Of a DNA stretch of 64,000 nt, positions 33,932 to 45,860 are shown one piece after another. Below the pieces are notes generated by a model. That model saw only the letters and a list, made by a program, of their open reading frames with translations, was not told the DNA's origin and made no database searches. Every line of letters starts with the position of its first letter. The stretch's first letter is position 1. Source of the DNA: Stictocephala bisonia (Eukaryota; Arthropoda; Insecta; Hemiptera; Membracidae); assembly GCA_035578905.1 (NCBI GenBank), contig JAQJVL010001203.1:1-64000 (forward strand), in the 5' to 3' direction. Made by a program: the position numbers and the translations under genes.

Positions 33932-34228
33932 GACTAAAATAAGTTTACTTTACCTTCCGTCAAACAGTTCACAGCGTGTGATGGTGATAACAACTACATG
34001 TTTCGCCGTGAATATGGACGGCATCTTCAGGTTAAAGAAAACAAATAAGTCCAAGTGGGATGCGTCACAAATTAATTAATTAAAAGTTAACAAACACAGT
34101 TCACACAAGAGGAAAACAACGAATATTAAAACTTTCGGTAGGCCTACCACACACATCACTGTCCACGGCGTGACCCGGAAGCAGATTTTAATATTTATGA
34201 CAAATAGTTTAATTTACTTTTAAACAAA

Positions 34229-35330
34229 AAGGAATATTTTATTTATTTATTTATTCATAAGACGCCGATCGTCAAGATATGGGCGAATATGGATTTCGAA
34301 TGAGTGTGATGAGTGTAGATGAGCGAATGTAGTCATTGTTACAAACTAAGGCCGACTATTCCTTAGAAAGTTATTTATTTATAGTTAAAAATACAGCAAT
34401 AATTATACAATGCAATATTGACAAGAAGCTTTAATTACTTGATAACAAATGAATAATGATTTCAATAATATAAAGGGTTAATTCTAGTATTAAATGTGAA
34501 CTATATGACAGATGATAAGTTAATGAATAATTAAATTGTTATAAATTATTTCTGATACTTCTAATAACGCATCCTCAGATGACTTTCCTTTGATAAAACC
34601 GAATTGATGTGGATTAAGAAAATTTAACTTCGATAAATAACTATGGAGTCTTTTAATCATTGTTTTTTCAAAAACCTTAGAGAATACAGATAACAATCTC
34701 ATCAATTATATTTTTCAGTAAATGTACATTAATTTAGTCAGAGCCAGTTAATTTTTTATTTTTTAAAAGCTTAACAATACTCTTAATTTCATTTAAACCT
34801 GTTGGAGTTATAAGGAATGAATATTGATAGTAAGTACGTAAAGGTGGAAGGGTATTGGAATGTACAACGTCTGGACGGCTAGACTGGATTGTGATAAGGT
34901 GATTGTTTATCTTATCAATGACGGAAGGCTCACGCATAACTTCGCCGTTTGGCAATTCAATTAGCTCAACTATTTTCTTTGAAAACCCACTTGTCAAGTT
35001 ATTTATTACCTTCCACTGCTCAGATACATCACCTTTACAGTTTTCTAATAATGTTGAATAATAATTGTTTTTTTGTAAAATTGATCACATTATTTAATTC
35101 ATTAGTACATTTTGCAAAATAATTTTGAAAAACTGTCATATGGTCTTTTCGTAGAAATTTTATATAATTTTTTACGTCTCAAATTTATATAAAATGTTTG
35201 GTGTTATCCAGGGACTTAACAACTTAGCCTTTAACAATTTAGAACTACCACCATTTTTCTTGTTACTTCTAAATATACAATTACTTAAAATATCAATAAA
35301 CTTACAATACGTAGTATATACATCATTTTA
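34229..35330 (-). mobile_element. LINE-D fragment with internal deletion
   Basis: The minus strand reads a linker (NLRRKKLYK), then EQWKVINNLTSG, IKSIVKLLKNKKLTGSD, then FSKVFEKTMIKRL and NPHQFGFIKGKSSEDALLEV, the first half of a reverse transcriptase. It stops near 34514 before the catalytic YADD block and passes directly into AT-rich 3' UTR. The end is an AATAAATAAATAAAATA tail at 34229-34255. The endonuclease and the rest of RT are missing. Confidence 0.75.
34520..35060 (-). pseudogene. LINE-D reverse transcriptase, N-terminal half
   Basis: Two in-frame-like blocks (34734-34997 and 34520-34705) are separated by stops at 34731 and nearby. The fingers motif (FSKVFEK), QFGFIKGKS and the start of the palm are kept. 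The lysine-rich LLKNKKLTGSD precedes them as in other LINE RTs. No catalytic aspartates remain, so it is non-functional. Confidence 0.8.
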
Positions 35331-35530
35331 GATAATGCATAATGTTTTAACTAAACATCTGTAACACACTGTTATTTACATTGATAAAATAACAAAAAAA
35401 ATGTCCCTTAACATTTTTCATATTCACAAACCCTTAAGGCCTAAATAAAAGATCGCGATTTCTTTCCGTGTAAGACATAGCACAGCAAGGAATAATATCC
35501 CACTTTGACCCACTATCAAGGCCAATCGGC

Positions 35531-35570
35531 GACAGGTGCAGTGGCGACAGGACAGGTGCAGTGGCGACAG
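35531..35570 (+). repeat. Exact 20-bp tandem duplication
   Basis: GACAGGTGCAGTGGCGACAG twice, head to tail, inside a GC-rich patch (35430-35740). Confidence 0.95.
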
Positions 35571-35739
35571 TCCGGACGAGCGTCTTAAAAGAAAGATGAG
35601 AGAATGGGAGGGAGTGATTAGTTTCCTTTACTGCTCCCAGGTTGTGCAACCGAACAGTCGAAACTGGAGGCAATTTCGACCTCTTTAACTTGATTGACGA
35701 CAGGTTGCAGCACGGTCGCTCCCATATTCCGTGCCTCAA

Positions 35740-36570
35740 AATTTAACATTGGATGGAACTATCTTCTACGTATAGTAAAATCAATGGTAGTACCATATCA
35801 AGTTCTATCTCATTTATGTCTAAACTACCATGTTATTGTGCTGTGTTTTACTCTGTGGCAGTCAAGTGACACATATCTAAGGCATTTTACACTACTTTAA
35901 CTCTTATTGAATTAATATTTTAGTGAGTCGTGTAAATGCAGAACAGAATCAACAGTTGGTTTCGTCTTCCCTCTTTTCTTCTTTCTCATTCTTAAAAATA
36001 ATCTTAAAAATTTCTCATTCTTGTAAATAAAAGAAAATTAGTAAAAGTTTTCTTAATTTTTTTGTTTCTTAAATTTTTATCTCTTCCATTCTCTTGAGAA
36101 TGCTTCTCAGATTTATTTAATTTAAAAAGTAAATTTGACCATTGAAACACAATGTTACATTTCAAACACATGTTATAAACAGTTAAAGTACCGGTATTAT
36201 CTAATGCTCTAAAACAAAATTAATATACTTAACAGGCTTATGTAATTGAACCTTTGATTACTTTTGTAGTATTCAGATAATATCTAAAAAACAAAAAAAA
36301 AAAAAAACATTTCTATACCCCATTTACTGCTTTTTTTTTGGCAAATATTGTTTTACACAAAATCCGCCACTGAACCTGATCATGAATTTGTCAACAAGTA
36401 AATCACGCCGAGGCTTATCAAGTATTGAGATGTATCAATAATTTTAAATATAAGTCTAATTTATTACAAAATGTTGTATTCATCTTAAAAGTTTTGAGTT
36501 TCAAATACATTACCTAAATGAAAATACAAATTATTTTTTTTTAAAATTAAGTCATTGTCTTTCTCACTGA
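35740..36570. other. No gene seen
   Basis: AT-rich intron sequence with homopolymer A and T runs; nothing assigned. Confidence 0.35.
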
Positions 36571-38842
36571 TTAACCTGACACGAGCCTAAGGGGGTTAAC
36601 GATGGATCGAGAGGAACAACATAATTTATGCTGACCCCTTCTAAGAGCGAGGAACGGCATAATTTATGCTGTTGCATTAAAATCAATGAAACATGTTTAT
36701 TATCAAGCAATCACTACAAAGTTGGTACTAATCGGTGCAGAATATTCTTTTCTATACATATCAGATTTTTAATAATTTTTCTGCCATTTTAAAAAGGTAG
36801 GAAATAAAATTAGAACGTGCAACTCGAAACTCCCGCTCAATTCCCGCCTGGCGGAGGTCTGGAGGTAGTAAAATTGCCGATGTTTGACATATCACTGAAA
36901 AATAACCAGAAGACGGAATAAGACGTACCAAATCTCAGTCTGTAGAGAGTGAAATACTCTATCCAACAAAACAAATTTCATTCTCTTAGCTGCATTGTGT
37001 ATTTTACAAAAAATGTTTTTGTATACCCTTGTTTACATGATTTCCCAAAATCACTACATGTAAGTGTAGTGAGTTACGGCATAATTTATGCTGTTGATAA
37101 AAGTTGAGCTAATAATTTATTGAGATATAAACTAAAAAAAAAAAAAAAAAATAGCTAGATAGAGAGTTGTTGAGTTGATCAGTGCCGCTTCGAGCAAATT
37201 TCTTAAAGTAGGTTGGCAATGGTCACGTGACAAGTTTTCACTTTACTGGAAGAAGCAGAACTGCAGAGCCTGTCAATGACATGGCCAGAGTAGACATAGC
37301 CATTTTTACTTGTTGTGCGTCTGATTTTCTTTTTGAGTGTTTTATTCGCTGTAAGTGTTATAAATTACTATTTGAATAAATAAAATTATATGTTGTGTTT
37401 AGTGTAGTCATAGTACAATGTGTTATAGTGGTTTGTAGTGTCTAAAATAATCAGAAATTGATACTTATGTAGGTACTGGTCTAAACATTTATTTTTTCAG
37501 CAAACAATGTGTGTACGGATAGGGTATTAGTATAGCCTACTTATAATAATCTTAGAAAAAAATAAAAAGATAGTATAGATTATTTATGTGCAATCTAAAT
37601 AGATTGTTTACTTTATGTGAAAACAATATGACGTAGTATGTTATTATATAGCGTGAACATCTTATTTATGGCACTACTGTAATACATTTGTTTTTATTTC
37701 TATTCAGAAATATGTGTTCTATCAAGTGTTACTGTTCTAAGAACTCCCAACAATTATTTTATAATGCTTACTGTATGCACTATTTTTCAAGTGTCGTTTG
37801 ATGGCTGTGTATATATTTACGTACGTACTAGCCTAAACATTTATTTTTTATCCGATTTCAGCAAACAACGTGTGTATGGATAGGGAATTAGTGTAGCCTA
37901 CTTATAATAATCTGAGAAATAAATAAAAAAATAGTATGTATTATTTCTATGCAGTCTAAATAGATTGTTTATTTTATTTATGTGAAAACAATATGACGTA
38001 GTATGTTATTATATAGCGTGAAAACCTTATTTATAGCACTACTGTAATACATTTTTTATATTTCTATTCAGAAATATGTGTTCTATCAAGTGTTTCTGTT
38101 CTAAAAATTCCAAAAATTATTTTATATTTTTTATAATGTTTACAATTTGTACTATTTTTCGTGTCGTTTACAAAATTTGCTCAAGCTTACTTATGGTGTT
38201 GTAAGTTTTATAGTTTTTGGAATATTGTCATATATTTTACATTTTCTTGTAGCTAATAGATTGTACTAATACCCCCCAATAAACTAAAAGTATAAAAATT
38301 TGTGTATGGGCACAATATGACTATTTTTCCTAAACAATTTTTTCTTGTCTATTCAATGGTGATTTTTTTTTAATTTTTACATGTACTATTTGATTACCTA
38401 CAGTGATCATACTGAAAATTTGCACATTTTTTCACTTTTGCGTTTTATGTAAACAATTAAAAAAACCTACTAGTTTATCTAAACTGTAACAACATATTAT
38501 TATAGTGCACTAAATAATAATCAATTTGGCTATCTTGGAATTATTTATAAAAATTGTTTAGTGCTTCTAAGGAGTGTTATAAGTTATAATTTACGTACAA
38601 CAATTAAAATGTTTTTTTCAACCTTTTCATGACAGTAATTATTTACTAATTCTTTTTGTAAGTGTTGATGGTAGTATATGAAAGTACAGTTCTTGAGAAG
38701 AAAAACGATATGATAACATTTACATTTGGAGCATATTTAGTATTTTTATGATTTTTACAAAAAAAGCTTGTGCAGTGCCGAAAAAAGGACCTAGCGGTAG
38801 GGAGACACATTGATTCACCTGATGCTCACGATCTAGGGTTAA
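36571..38842. repeat. Candidate TTAA-bounded element
   Basis: TTAA occurs at 36571-36574 and at 38839-38842, the right one preceded by GATCTAGGG as in piggyBac ends; the left end matches poorly. Three copies of CATAATTTATGCTG (about 36621, 36658 and 37081) and a tandem duplication (37471-38168) lie inside. No ORF. Borders uncertain. Confidence 0.3.
37471..38168 (+). repeat. Tandem duplication of about 345-bp units
   Basis: Unit 1 (about 37471-37804) and unit 2 (about 37824-38168) share CTAAACATTTATTTTTT, then GTAGCCTACTTATAATAATC-type sequence, AATATGACGTAGTATGTTAT and GAAATATGTGTTCTATCAAG. Identity is roughly 85-90 percent with small indels. Noncoding. Confidence 0.85.
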
Positions 38843-39023
38843 AGAATAGAAGACAGAATAGGTCTTTTTCATCCTTGAGGATAGAAAGAAAGAAAATAAT
38901 CTTTATTTAAACAGCCTAACAAGCCGCATAATAGCGTCATTATAATCGTCATTTGGTCAAGAATATATTATTGGCTATTTAAGATACTTAAAATAAAAAT
39001 AACCTTAAATAATACTGACAGAT

Positions 39024-39025
<2 letters not shown>

Positions 39026-39055
<30 letters not shown>
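39026..39055. repeat. Poly-T run of 30
   Basis: Homopolymer T on the + strand. Lies in the 3' UTR of the minus-strand LINE-E fragment, where it reads as poly-A. Confidence 0.95.
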
Positions 39056-39059
<4 letters not shown>

Positions 39060-39087
39060 GCATGTGGTGGTAGGAAATAGGGGAAAG

Positions 39088-39855
39088 TTATTTTGAGAAT
39101 TCCCCAACGCTGTAGTGACAGCCCTGCACCAACAACTCATTAATCTGTTTTTCAAACCTCCGCACGCTACTCTCGGCCTTTAGAGAATCCGGTAGCGAAT
39201 TGTAAAGCCTGGAACCATTACACACCAACTGTCTTTCATAGAAAGATGTTTTATGTGAAGGGCCATTGATGTTATGGTTAGGGCGAAGATTGTATTTGTG
39301 GTCGTTCTAGAGTATCTGAAAGGTATGCATATTATTTCTGACAAAAAGTACTGATCTTTTTATGTAAATAGAAGGAAAAGTCAAAATTCTATTTTCTTTG
39401 AAGTACGGTTTGCAAGATGTTCTACAAGTAAGATGGAAAATGGCTCTAATAGCTCTTTTTTGAAGTTTAAAAACGAGATCTGTTCTTTGATTCTCGTAGC
39501 CCCAAATCTCAATACCATAACTAAGATGAGGATAAATTAAACCATAGTATACGGCTAATAGGGCAGATGCATCCAGAGTTGAAGAGAGACCCTTTAACAC
39601 AAATACACCAGAACTTAGTTTTTTACAGACAGAATCTATGTGGTCTTTAAATCTCAAGTTATTATCTATGTAAATTCCAAGAAATTTCGTTACCAGAGCA
39701 GGACTGGTTAATGTATCACCAATAAAGCAAGAAAGGGGACGATAATGATCATAGTTGTTGATATGGAATTCTAGAAACTTGGTTTTGTTTTTATTTATTG
39801 TCAGACGGTTATGGGAAAACCATTGAAGTAGAATACTAGACTTCTTGAATATTGT
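39088..39855 (-). pseudogene. LINE-E reverse transcriptase C-terminus
   Basis: Minus-strand reading in one main frame: LLQWFSHNRLTINKNKTKFL, FLGIYIDNNLRF, VYYGLIYPHLSYGIEIWG, KLQKRAIRAI, PYFKENRILTFPSIYI, a stop at 39307, then LRPNHNINGP, GSRLYNSLPDSLK and FEKQINELL, ending CHYSVGEF and a stop. This is the thumb and C-terminal region after the catalytic YADD block, which is missing. Related in sequence to the ORF2 of the LINE at 47.9-55.5 kb. Confidence 0.85.
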
Positions 39856-39859
39856 TTCT

Positions 39860-41135
39860 TAAAGCTGTGATCGATTTTTACCAGTTAAAATTATATTATT
39901 GTAATGGTGTTTACTGTACAGTAGAAATGATTCAGAACAACGGCATCAGATGTCAAAACTCAACTGATGTGGGTTGTATCAGTTAGGTAAAGTCATCAAA
40001 TGTCTCTTACATCAGCCTATAGTCACCCAGCCGGTCGGCTACAGCAGTACACATGTTCTGACACTTCATTAGGTTCACCCAGCTCGGCAACAGGATATAT
40101 TTCTGCTCCCTCTCCTCAACAAGTCCCAAAATCATTCATGTTTCACGGGTTATTTTGTTCTTGAAAACTAATGAGACTACCTTATTTGAGGAAACAAAGT
40201 ACTGTGTACGAGAATGTCTGTTCCCATGTTCATTTAAAATATTTAATTTATTAAAATTGTAATTCCATCTGTAGTCTATGTAGGTGTTGGTTTTACCTAC
40301 TGTGTATTTTTAAAATAAATGTTTTTTAAATGTAATTTTGAAATAAAATAGGTCTACTAAAAATTACTATTTTATGCATTAAAAAATTGAATAACACTGA
40401 CATTGGAAAGATTTTCCATAGGAGCTTCCGTTTTGAAACGATAGGAACAAAATGTTGTCACACAGTAATGAAACTCCGCATGGAGGGGGGGGGAACTGTA
40501 CTAGATGTTGTGAAAAAATGCTCTGTACTTTGTAACTAACCTTTGTATCTCACTGAGATACCTACTAGAAATAAAAATTCAATTTTCTTCTCTTCTCTCT
40601 TGTTGTCTCTCTGTTGCTGCCATCTTGTTATTATTATTGTGATTGTTGCTCAATACTAGCCCTGCATGATTGGTAGAAAATTATTGGAGAATGCTAGGTT
40701 TCCATAAACCTGGCAGAGAATTAGCCCTGCAGTTTTAGGCATCTGTACTTTCAAATCATGCAATGCCTTGAACTGCTAATGTAAGGGTCAATTGTAATAG
40801 TCCCATTTATTGTGGCCGTTTGTGGTTTATATATCTGAATATGTTCATGTTATGAATTTCGATGCAAGTGATAGTTACAGTAATTTTTTACCAGCAGAGC
40901 TCTTAAAATACAAGTTCAAGACTAAGTAAGGACAGACTTTAAACTTTTAATGATAAATTTGACTTTAGAAATTAAAAAAGCAACTAAACCAGCATATACT
41001 CGGTGAAATAATGGGGACCACTCAAAATATCCCAATTATGATTGTGTTCCAAATTTGACATCACATGATAAGATTCTAGACAAATACTGAAAATTGACTT
41101 GCTTTAAGTTTTTTTATCTGTAAATGGAGGTAAAT
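39860..41135. other. No gene seen
   Basis: AT-rich intron sequence; a run of ten G near 40486-40495. Nothing else supported. Confidence 0.35.
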
Positions 41136-41138
41136 GTA

Positions 41139-41188
<50 letters not shown>
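41136..41188. repeat. TA dinucleotide microsatellite
   Basis: About 25 TA units with one GTA interruption near the left edge, next to the target site of foldback element 3. Confidence 0.9.
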
Positions 41189-41190
<2 letters not shown>

Positions 41191-41206
41191 AGTATATATT
41201 TATATA

Positions 41207-42642
41207 CAGGATGTCCCTGAACTCTAAAGATCTTTTTAGGTATCGATTGTGGGTTAAAAATAAGACATAATATCATATTTAAAAATTCCAAGTCACCTCC
41301 GGTACCCTTACAGCCCCCATTTTGTATTTTTTACAGATTATTTTTATTTTTAAAACTATTCAACCTATAGAGTTAAAATTTTGTACACACATGAATAAAA
41401 CCAATTCCTTATTAAAATAAAAATCAAAAATATTTTTTAATTATTTTCAAAATGGCGGCACTTTGAAATTTTTCATCCTTAATAACATTTTAAAGGTAAG
41501 GAATACAAAAAAATCACAAGAATACCTTGTTTTTGCAAATTCAATTTGCAATCCAAAAAAGTAAAGTTGAATGAAATCGGATGACAAACAATCGAGATTT
41601 TTGTATTTAATCATTTACGTGTCAATGTATACAGCCATGGTGCCGTGCCGCGCAAGTCAACCACAACATTACATCAGCGATCTATTCTGATTACTTTCAT
41701 CGAAAACATTACAATAAAGTGATTTATGACATCATTGTAATAAAAATGCCCCTAACAAGCAACGGGAAAAACTTTTCAGATGATTTTCGTTGTTATCAAA
41801 TTAAAAACTAATTTCAACCTTAAGTAGTGTCCTAAAATTGTTGTAAAATTTATTACTGATGCAAAGCAGTTAGTAGACAAAACAAGTAAAACTAAAAATG
41901 TATTAGATTATAAATTGAAACTTTAATTAAATTAATTTTCACATTACGAACTATGCTCAAAATGTTGTCCTCTCATTTGAGTGCAAAGAGAAAACTATTG
42001 GAAAGTGACTGGCGCACAGCAGCAAATAATTTTCTTCATTAATAATTCCAACACCTTCAACAATTCTACCAACCTAGAATTTACAACAATTTTAGTTTTT
42101 AGAGCACTACTTAAGGTTGAAATTAATTTTTAATTTAATAACGAAAATCATCTGCAATTTTTTTCCCATTGCCTACTAGGGACATTTTTATTACAATGAT
42201 GTTACAAATCCCTTTATTGTAATGTTTTCGATGAAAGTAATGAGAATAGATCGCAAAAAAAAGTATTCTTGTGATTTTGTTATATTTCTTACCTTTAAAA
42301 TGTTATTAAGGATGAAAAATACATTTTGAAACCCCCAATAATCTGAACATGGCAAAACAATAACCTGAACATGGCAAAACAATAACTTGAAATCCCCCCA
42401 AAAAAAAACCATTTTGAAAATAATAAAGGCTTATGATTTTTTTACTTTAATAAGGAAATTGTTTTATTCATGTGTATACTAAATTTTAATCATAGGTTAA
42501 ATAGTTTTAAAAATAAAAAATACAAAATGGCGGCAGTACGGGTAACGGAGATAATTTGGAATTTTTAAATATGATATTATGTCTTGTTTTTGACCCACAA
42601 TCAATACCTAAAGAGATCCTCAAAGAGTTCAGGGACACCCTG
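41207..42642. mobile_element. Foldback element 3, 1.44 kb with arms of about 600 bp
   Basis: The termini CAGGATGTCCCTGAACTC (41207 onward) and GAGTTCAGGGACACCCTG (ending 42642) are inverted copies. The arms extend to about 41860 and 42070, pairing blocks such as CAAAATGGCGGC, AAGGTTGAAATTAA and GAAAATCATCTG. Flanking TATA on both sides gives a 2- or 4-bp target duplication. The centre (about 41870-42060) is unpaired. No transposase is encoded. It lies just upstream of the PRDM exon at 42700. Confidence 0.75.
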
Positions 42643-42699
42643 TATATATGTGTGTGTGAAAATAGCCTTTAATGTTTATATTTCTTCTCTTTTTATCAG

Positions 42700-42819
42700 A
42701 TATTTTTAAGTGATGATGAGGCAGTCTACCTTGAAACTTATGATGAAAAGTTTTGCAACTGGATGTGCTATGTCAATCATGCCAACAGTTATGAAGAACA
42801 AAATTTGATTTGTTATCAG
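42700..42819 (+). CDS. PRDM-family gene, middle PR-domain exon
   Basis: A 40-codon exon, phase 0 at both ends, with acceptor CTTTTTATCAG and donor CAG|GTATGA. It encodes FCNWMCYVNHANSYEEQNLI, the N-W-M-x-Y-V-N..A....EQN-L signature of PR domains. It joins in frame to the exon at 31817-32079 (...FPLK + IFLSDDE...). The intron between them is 10.6 kb and holds LINE relics and foldback element 3. Confidence 0.9.
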
Positions 42820-43429
42820 GTATGACTTTTTCTAAGGTAAATATTTATAATTGGTGCAGACTTTATCTCTCATCATATCAATATAAGTTATGATTGGAGG
42901 ACATATTGTTTCTCTTGTTAAAAGTTTGAAAAAAAATAGAAGATTTGCTGTGCACGTTCAGTGCTATTAAAAAAATTAAAACTCACCTGCAACTTGAAAT
43001 GATTTTACTGTATGTATAACAACCAATAGTTACTCTGAGACAGCAGTTTTACCAGTTAAAATAGATGTCAGCGTATTTTTCTATAAATAAGGACACACTT
43101 TTGCGTCAATAACTCACAGCGCCGAGTCAGTATGATGTTCTTCATAATGGCCTAAAGGCGCAAATATGAATTTTGCAGAATTTTTGAAAAATTATTTTTT
43201 TGTGTTTATGGAAATAACTGTGTTTTTGAGTTTTTAATACTATTTCAAATTCAACTTATGTACACTATCTGTGTAACTTAAAACAAGTAGAACAAAACGG
43301 GGGACAAAACTAAGTAAAAATTACACAAAAATATTTGCCTGCACGAAAATTAACACCAGTTCAGCATTTAGTACACAAAAACATAACGATAAAATTACAT
43401 TTTGACTGTAAGTGTCCATAACAATATCT

Positions 43430-43625
43430 AATTTATATTTGTACTTATAGTTCTTTGCTTCTTCATTAGTTTTATAGTATTTATGAAACATGGATTGAAG
43501 CACAGGTCTTCTCAGCATATCAAACAGTGAGTGATATGTGTTGTCTATCCTCTTTCCTTCAATCTTGCAAACATTACAATGCTTCCACTATATTTTCCTA
43601 GGACCAATTTCACATTTAGTAAGGA
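43430..43625 (-). pseudogene. Possible piggyBac C-terminal relic
   Basis: The minus strand reads HFLTKCEIGPRKI, a stop, then KHCNVCKIEGKR, then the first residues of a 65-codon ORF containing MFHKYYKTN. The layout (C-x2-C, a KR pair, then F-x-x-Y-H/Y-K-T) resembles the end of piggyBac transposases (C-x2-C ... CF..YHTK), but the second cysteine pair is lost. Weaker than the relic at 14777. Confidence 0.35.
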
Positions 43626-44766
43626 AGTGTTCACTGTCTCTTGAGCTAAGAATTTTTGGAACAGGTGATTTACTTTAAAGTAATTTTCTTATTTCTAATT
43701 AGCCTAGTTATAAAATGAAATTTCCCTGCTACATTATACTTGCTCCAAAGCATATAACTAGTTAACGTCGTGATTTGAATATAGAGTAGAAACAATTTGT
43801 TGTACCATCTTAATATATTTTTTTCTTGCAAGGATATGCTATAATTTGAGGATCTTTGCAGTCAATACCAAACATCAAACTTTTATATTTTAAAAGTAGT
43901 TTTTTATAGTTTTATTCCGTTGTTGAAATGTTCTGTTAGTTTGTTTTTAAATTGTGTAGATGAAGAAATAACTTTTATCTACCCACTTATAGCGTTGTTG
44001 GGCATTGGCCAAATTTTTAACCATCCCCAAACTCCACATTTACGTCTCTAAACCTAATGAACTGAGCCTAGAGGTCATGGTTAGGGGAGAGAGAGTGACA
44101 GCCAGCTTCGGTGATCCAATTAACCGCATAATTTTGCACACCCCGATAATTTATGCAAACCCCAACATAAGTACAGAAATATAAGTAAACTTAAAACACA
44201 AAAATGGTACTCATCATGCTGTCTGAAACTTGACATTGAGACCGAAACACCACTTCTTCTAGCATTAACACGCTTTGGACTGCTCTCGGCCAGCCAGCAA
44301 AACCCCTAACTCTTTTCACTGACTGACAACCTGACCTCCCCTCTCCATTTCCATAATGCCCTGATGTCAATCGCTTATCAACAGGCTTATTATTTCCATG
44401 CATAATCATGGCTATGCCACATCCTTCCCCCCTTAGGCAAGAAGGAAAACGCACACATCCATCATCACATAAATACACTAAACAACTTTTCTTGTCTAGT
44501 TTGTACACACATTCCTCTTTCTTTACCATTTTATTTTATTTTTTTATATTACTACTTTTGAATTTTTTTTTGGTGACGGATAGGGGAAAGGTCAGTGTAT
44601 TGGTTAAGACAAACCTCCCGGCTAGGTCTGAAGGACCCAATGATCAAAACTCAAAACAATTCACATTGGGGTTGAGCATAGGGCCAACAACCCTATCTTG
44701 TAAAAATGTTAAGTTAGGAAACCACAACGAAAAGCCTCGGATATATCTGAATTTCCTGAAAAACTA

Positions 44767-45549
44767 CGAGGGTTATCCAGAAAGTAACCGCCGTTTGTTC
44801 ATAGCGCGAGAAGTAGTGGGGGTAGCGCCACCATACTGACATCGGTGCGCGCAGCAGCTCAGTACCCTTCTAACTGTGCAAGGTGGAGCATCGTACGATC
44901 ACGCGCTGTCCAGTTACAGTCTTAAAACACGAGTGCGGTGATAGAAAATCCTGCCAAGTCTGAAGTACGAAGTGTTATACGATTTCTTTTGGAAAAAATC
45001 ACTCAGGAGACGAAATTCATTGTGAATTGTGTGCCGTTTATGGCCCAAACATTATGAGTGAAGTTGTAGTTCGTCAGTAGGCACGGTTTTTTAAAAATGG
45101 TAGAACTAACATTCACGATGAAGAAAGGAGTGGTAGGCCATCTCTTGTCAGTAATGACTTTCAGAGCAAAGTGAACGAAAAGGTTTGTGAGAATCGTCGA
45201 TTCACAATCTCGGAACTTTCTAACCACTTTCCTGAAGTTTCTCGAAGCCTCTTACATGAGATAGTGAAAGAAAAACTGGGGTACCACAAGTTTTGTGCTC
45301 GTTGGGTACCGAAACTGCAGTGACAGGTTGGTTCCACTCACAGGCGGCAGATTTTTAAGACTGCTGGAACTGATAAGACTGTCAAAAGATATGACAAGTG
45401 CTTAAATCGATTTGGTGACTATGTGGAAAAATAAAGTAAAGTTCTAGTTTTAAGATGTATATAATATCTTCACATCTTCAAAAAATTGTTCTATCTTCAC
45501 TGGACTAATTTTTATTTCAAAACGGAAGTTACTTTCTGGATTACCCTCG
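44767..45549 (+). mobile_element. mariner-like element, 783 bp, internally deleted
   Basis: Flanked by TA on both sides (44765-44766 and 45550-45551), the mariner target duplication. The TIRs CGAGGGTTATCCAGAAAGTAAC and its inverted counterpart differ at one position. The interior has decayed transposase: N-terminal helix-turn-helix remnants corresponding to FKNGRTNIHDEERSGRPS-like sequence near 45085-45145, then a short C-terminal part. At 783 bp it is shorter than the usual 1.3 kb, with multiple stops. It is inserted in the RTE-type LINE. Confidence 0.85.
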
Positions 45550-45566
45550 TACATAAGCGTAGTACA

Positions 45567-45841
45567 ATGGACCTGAGATTTGCATTATGGAACATACGAT
45601 CACTGATCATCCCTGGAGCTGTAGTATGTGTGAAGAATTATCAAAATACAAAATGAATGTAGTAGCCCTGCAAGAAGAGAGGTGGCTATATTGTGGAAAA
45701 TTCAACTCTGAACACTATAGAGTATATTACAGTGGAACAAATGATGGAATGCAGAAGGCGGGAGTAGGATTTGATGCAAATATAAAGATGCTTGGAGCTA
45801 TATTGTACTTTAATCCATATCATAGCCACCTTACATACTGA
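45567..45841 (+). pseudogene. RTE-type endonuclease fragment
   Basis: It opens at ATG 45567 (MDLRFALWNIRSL), shifts frame near 45625, then reads CEELSKYKMNVVALQEERWL and YYSGTNDGMQKAGVGF to a stop at 45841. The catalytic Asn (WNIRSL) and Glu (LQEERW) blocks of APE-type endonucleases are present; the later Asp/His blocks are absent. Confidence 0.8.
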
Positions 45842-45860
45842 CTCCATGATCAAATGTGTT

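Larger units (their letters stand above)
38883..39855 (-). mobile_element. LINE-E 3' fragment
   Basis: The 5'-truncated copy contains only the last part of the RT ORF (39088-39855), the 3' UTR with an internal poly-A, and an end near AATAAAGATTATTTTCTTTC at 38886-38905 (minus). Inserted in the first long PRDM intron, opposite to the gene. Confidence 0.75.
44570..45860 (+). mobile_element. RTE-type LINE relic split by a mariner
   Basis: Two parts flank the mariner at 44767-45549. The left part (about 44570-44766) reads TNLPARSEGPNDQNSKQ, then GLSIGPTTLSCKNVKLGNHN. The right part (45550-45860) is an endonuclease start: LRFALWNIRSL, then after a frameshift MCEELSKYKMNVVALQEERW and YYSGTNDG. This arrangement is familiar from insect RTE elements often annotated as craniofacial development protein 2-like. 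Everything after the first third of the endonuclease is missing. Confidence 0.75.

Noticed and set aside
44191..44529. 112-codon minus-strand ORF
   Set aside because: No recognisable motif; the opposite strand looks like RTE 5' sequence, so the ORF is probably a shadow.
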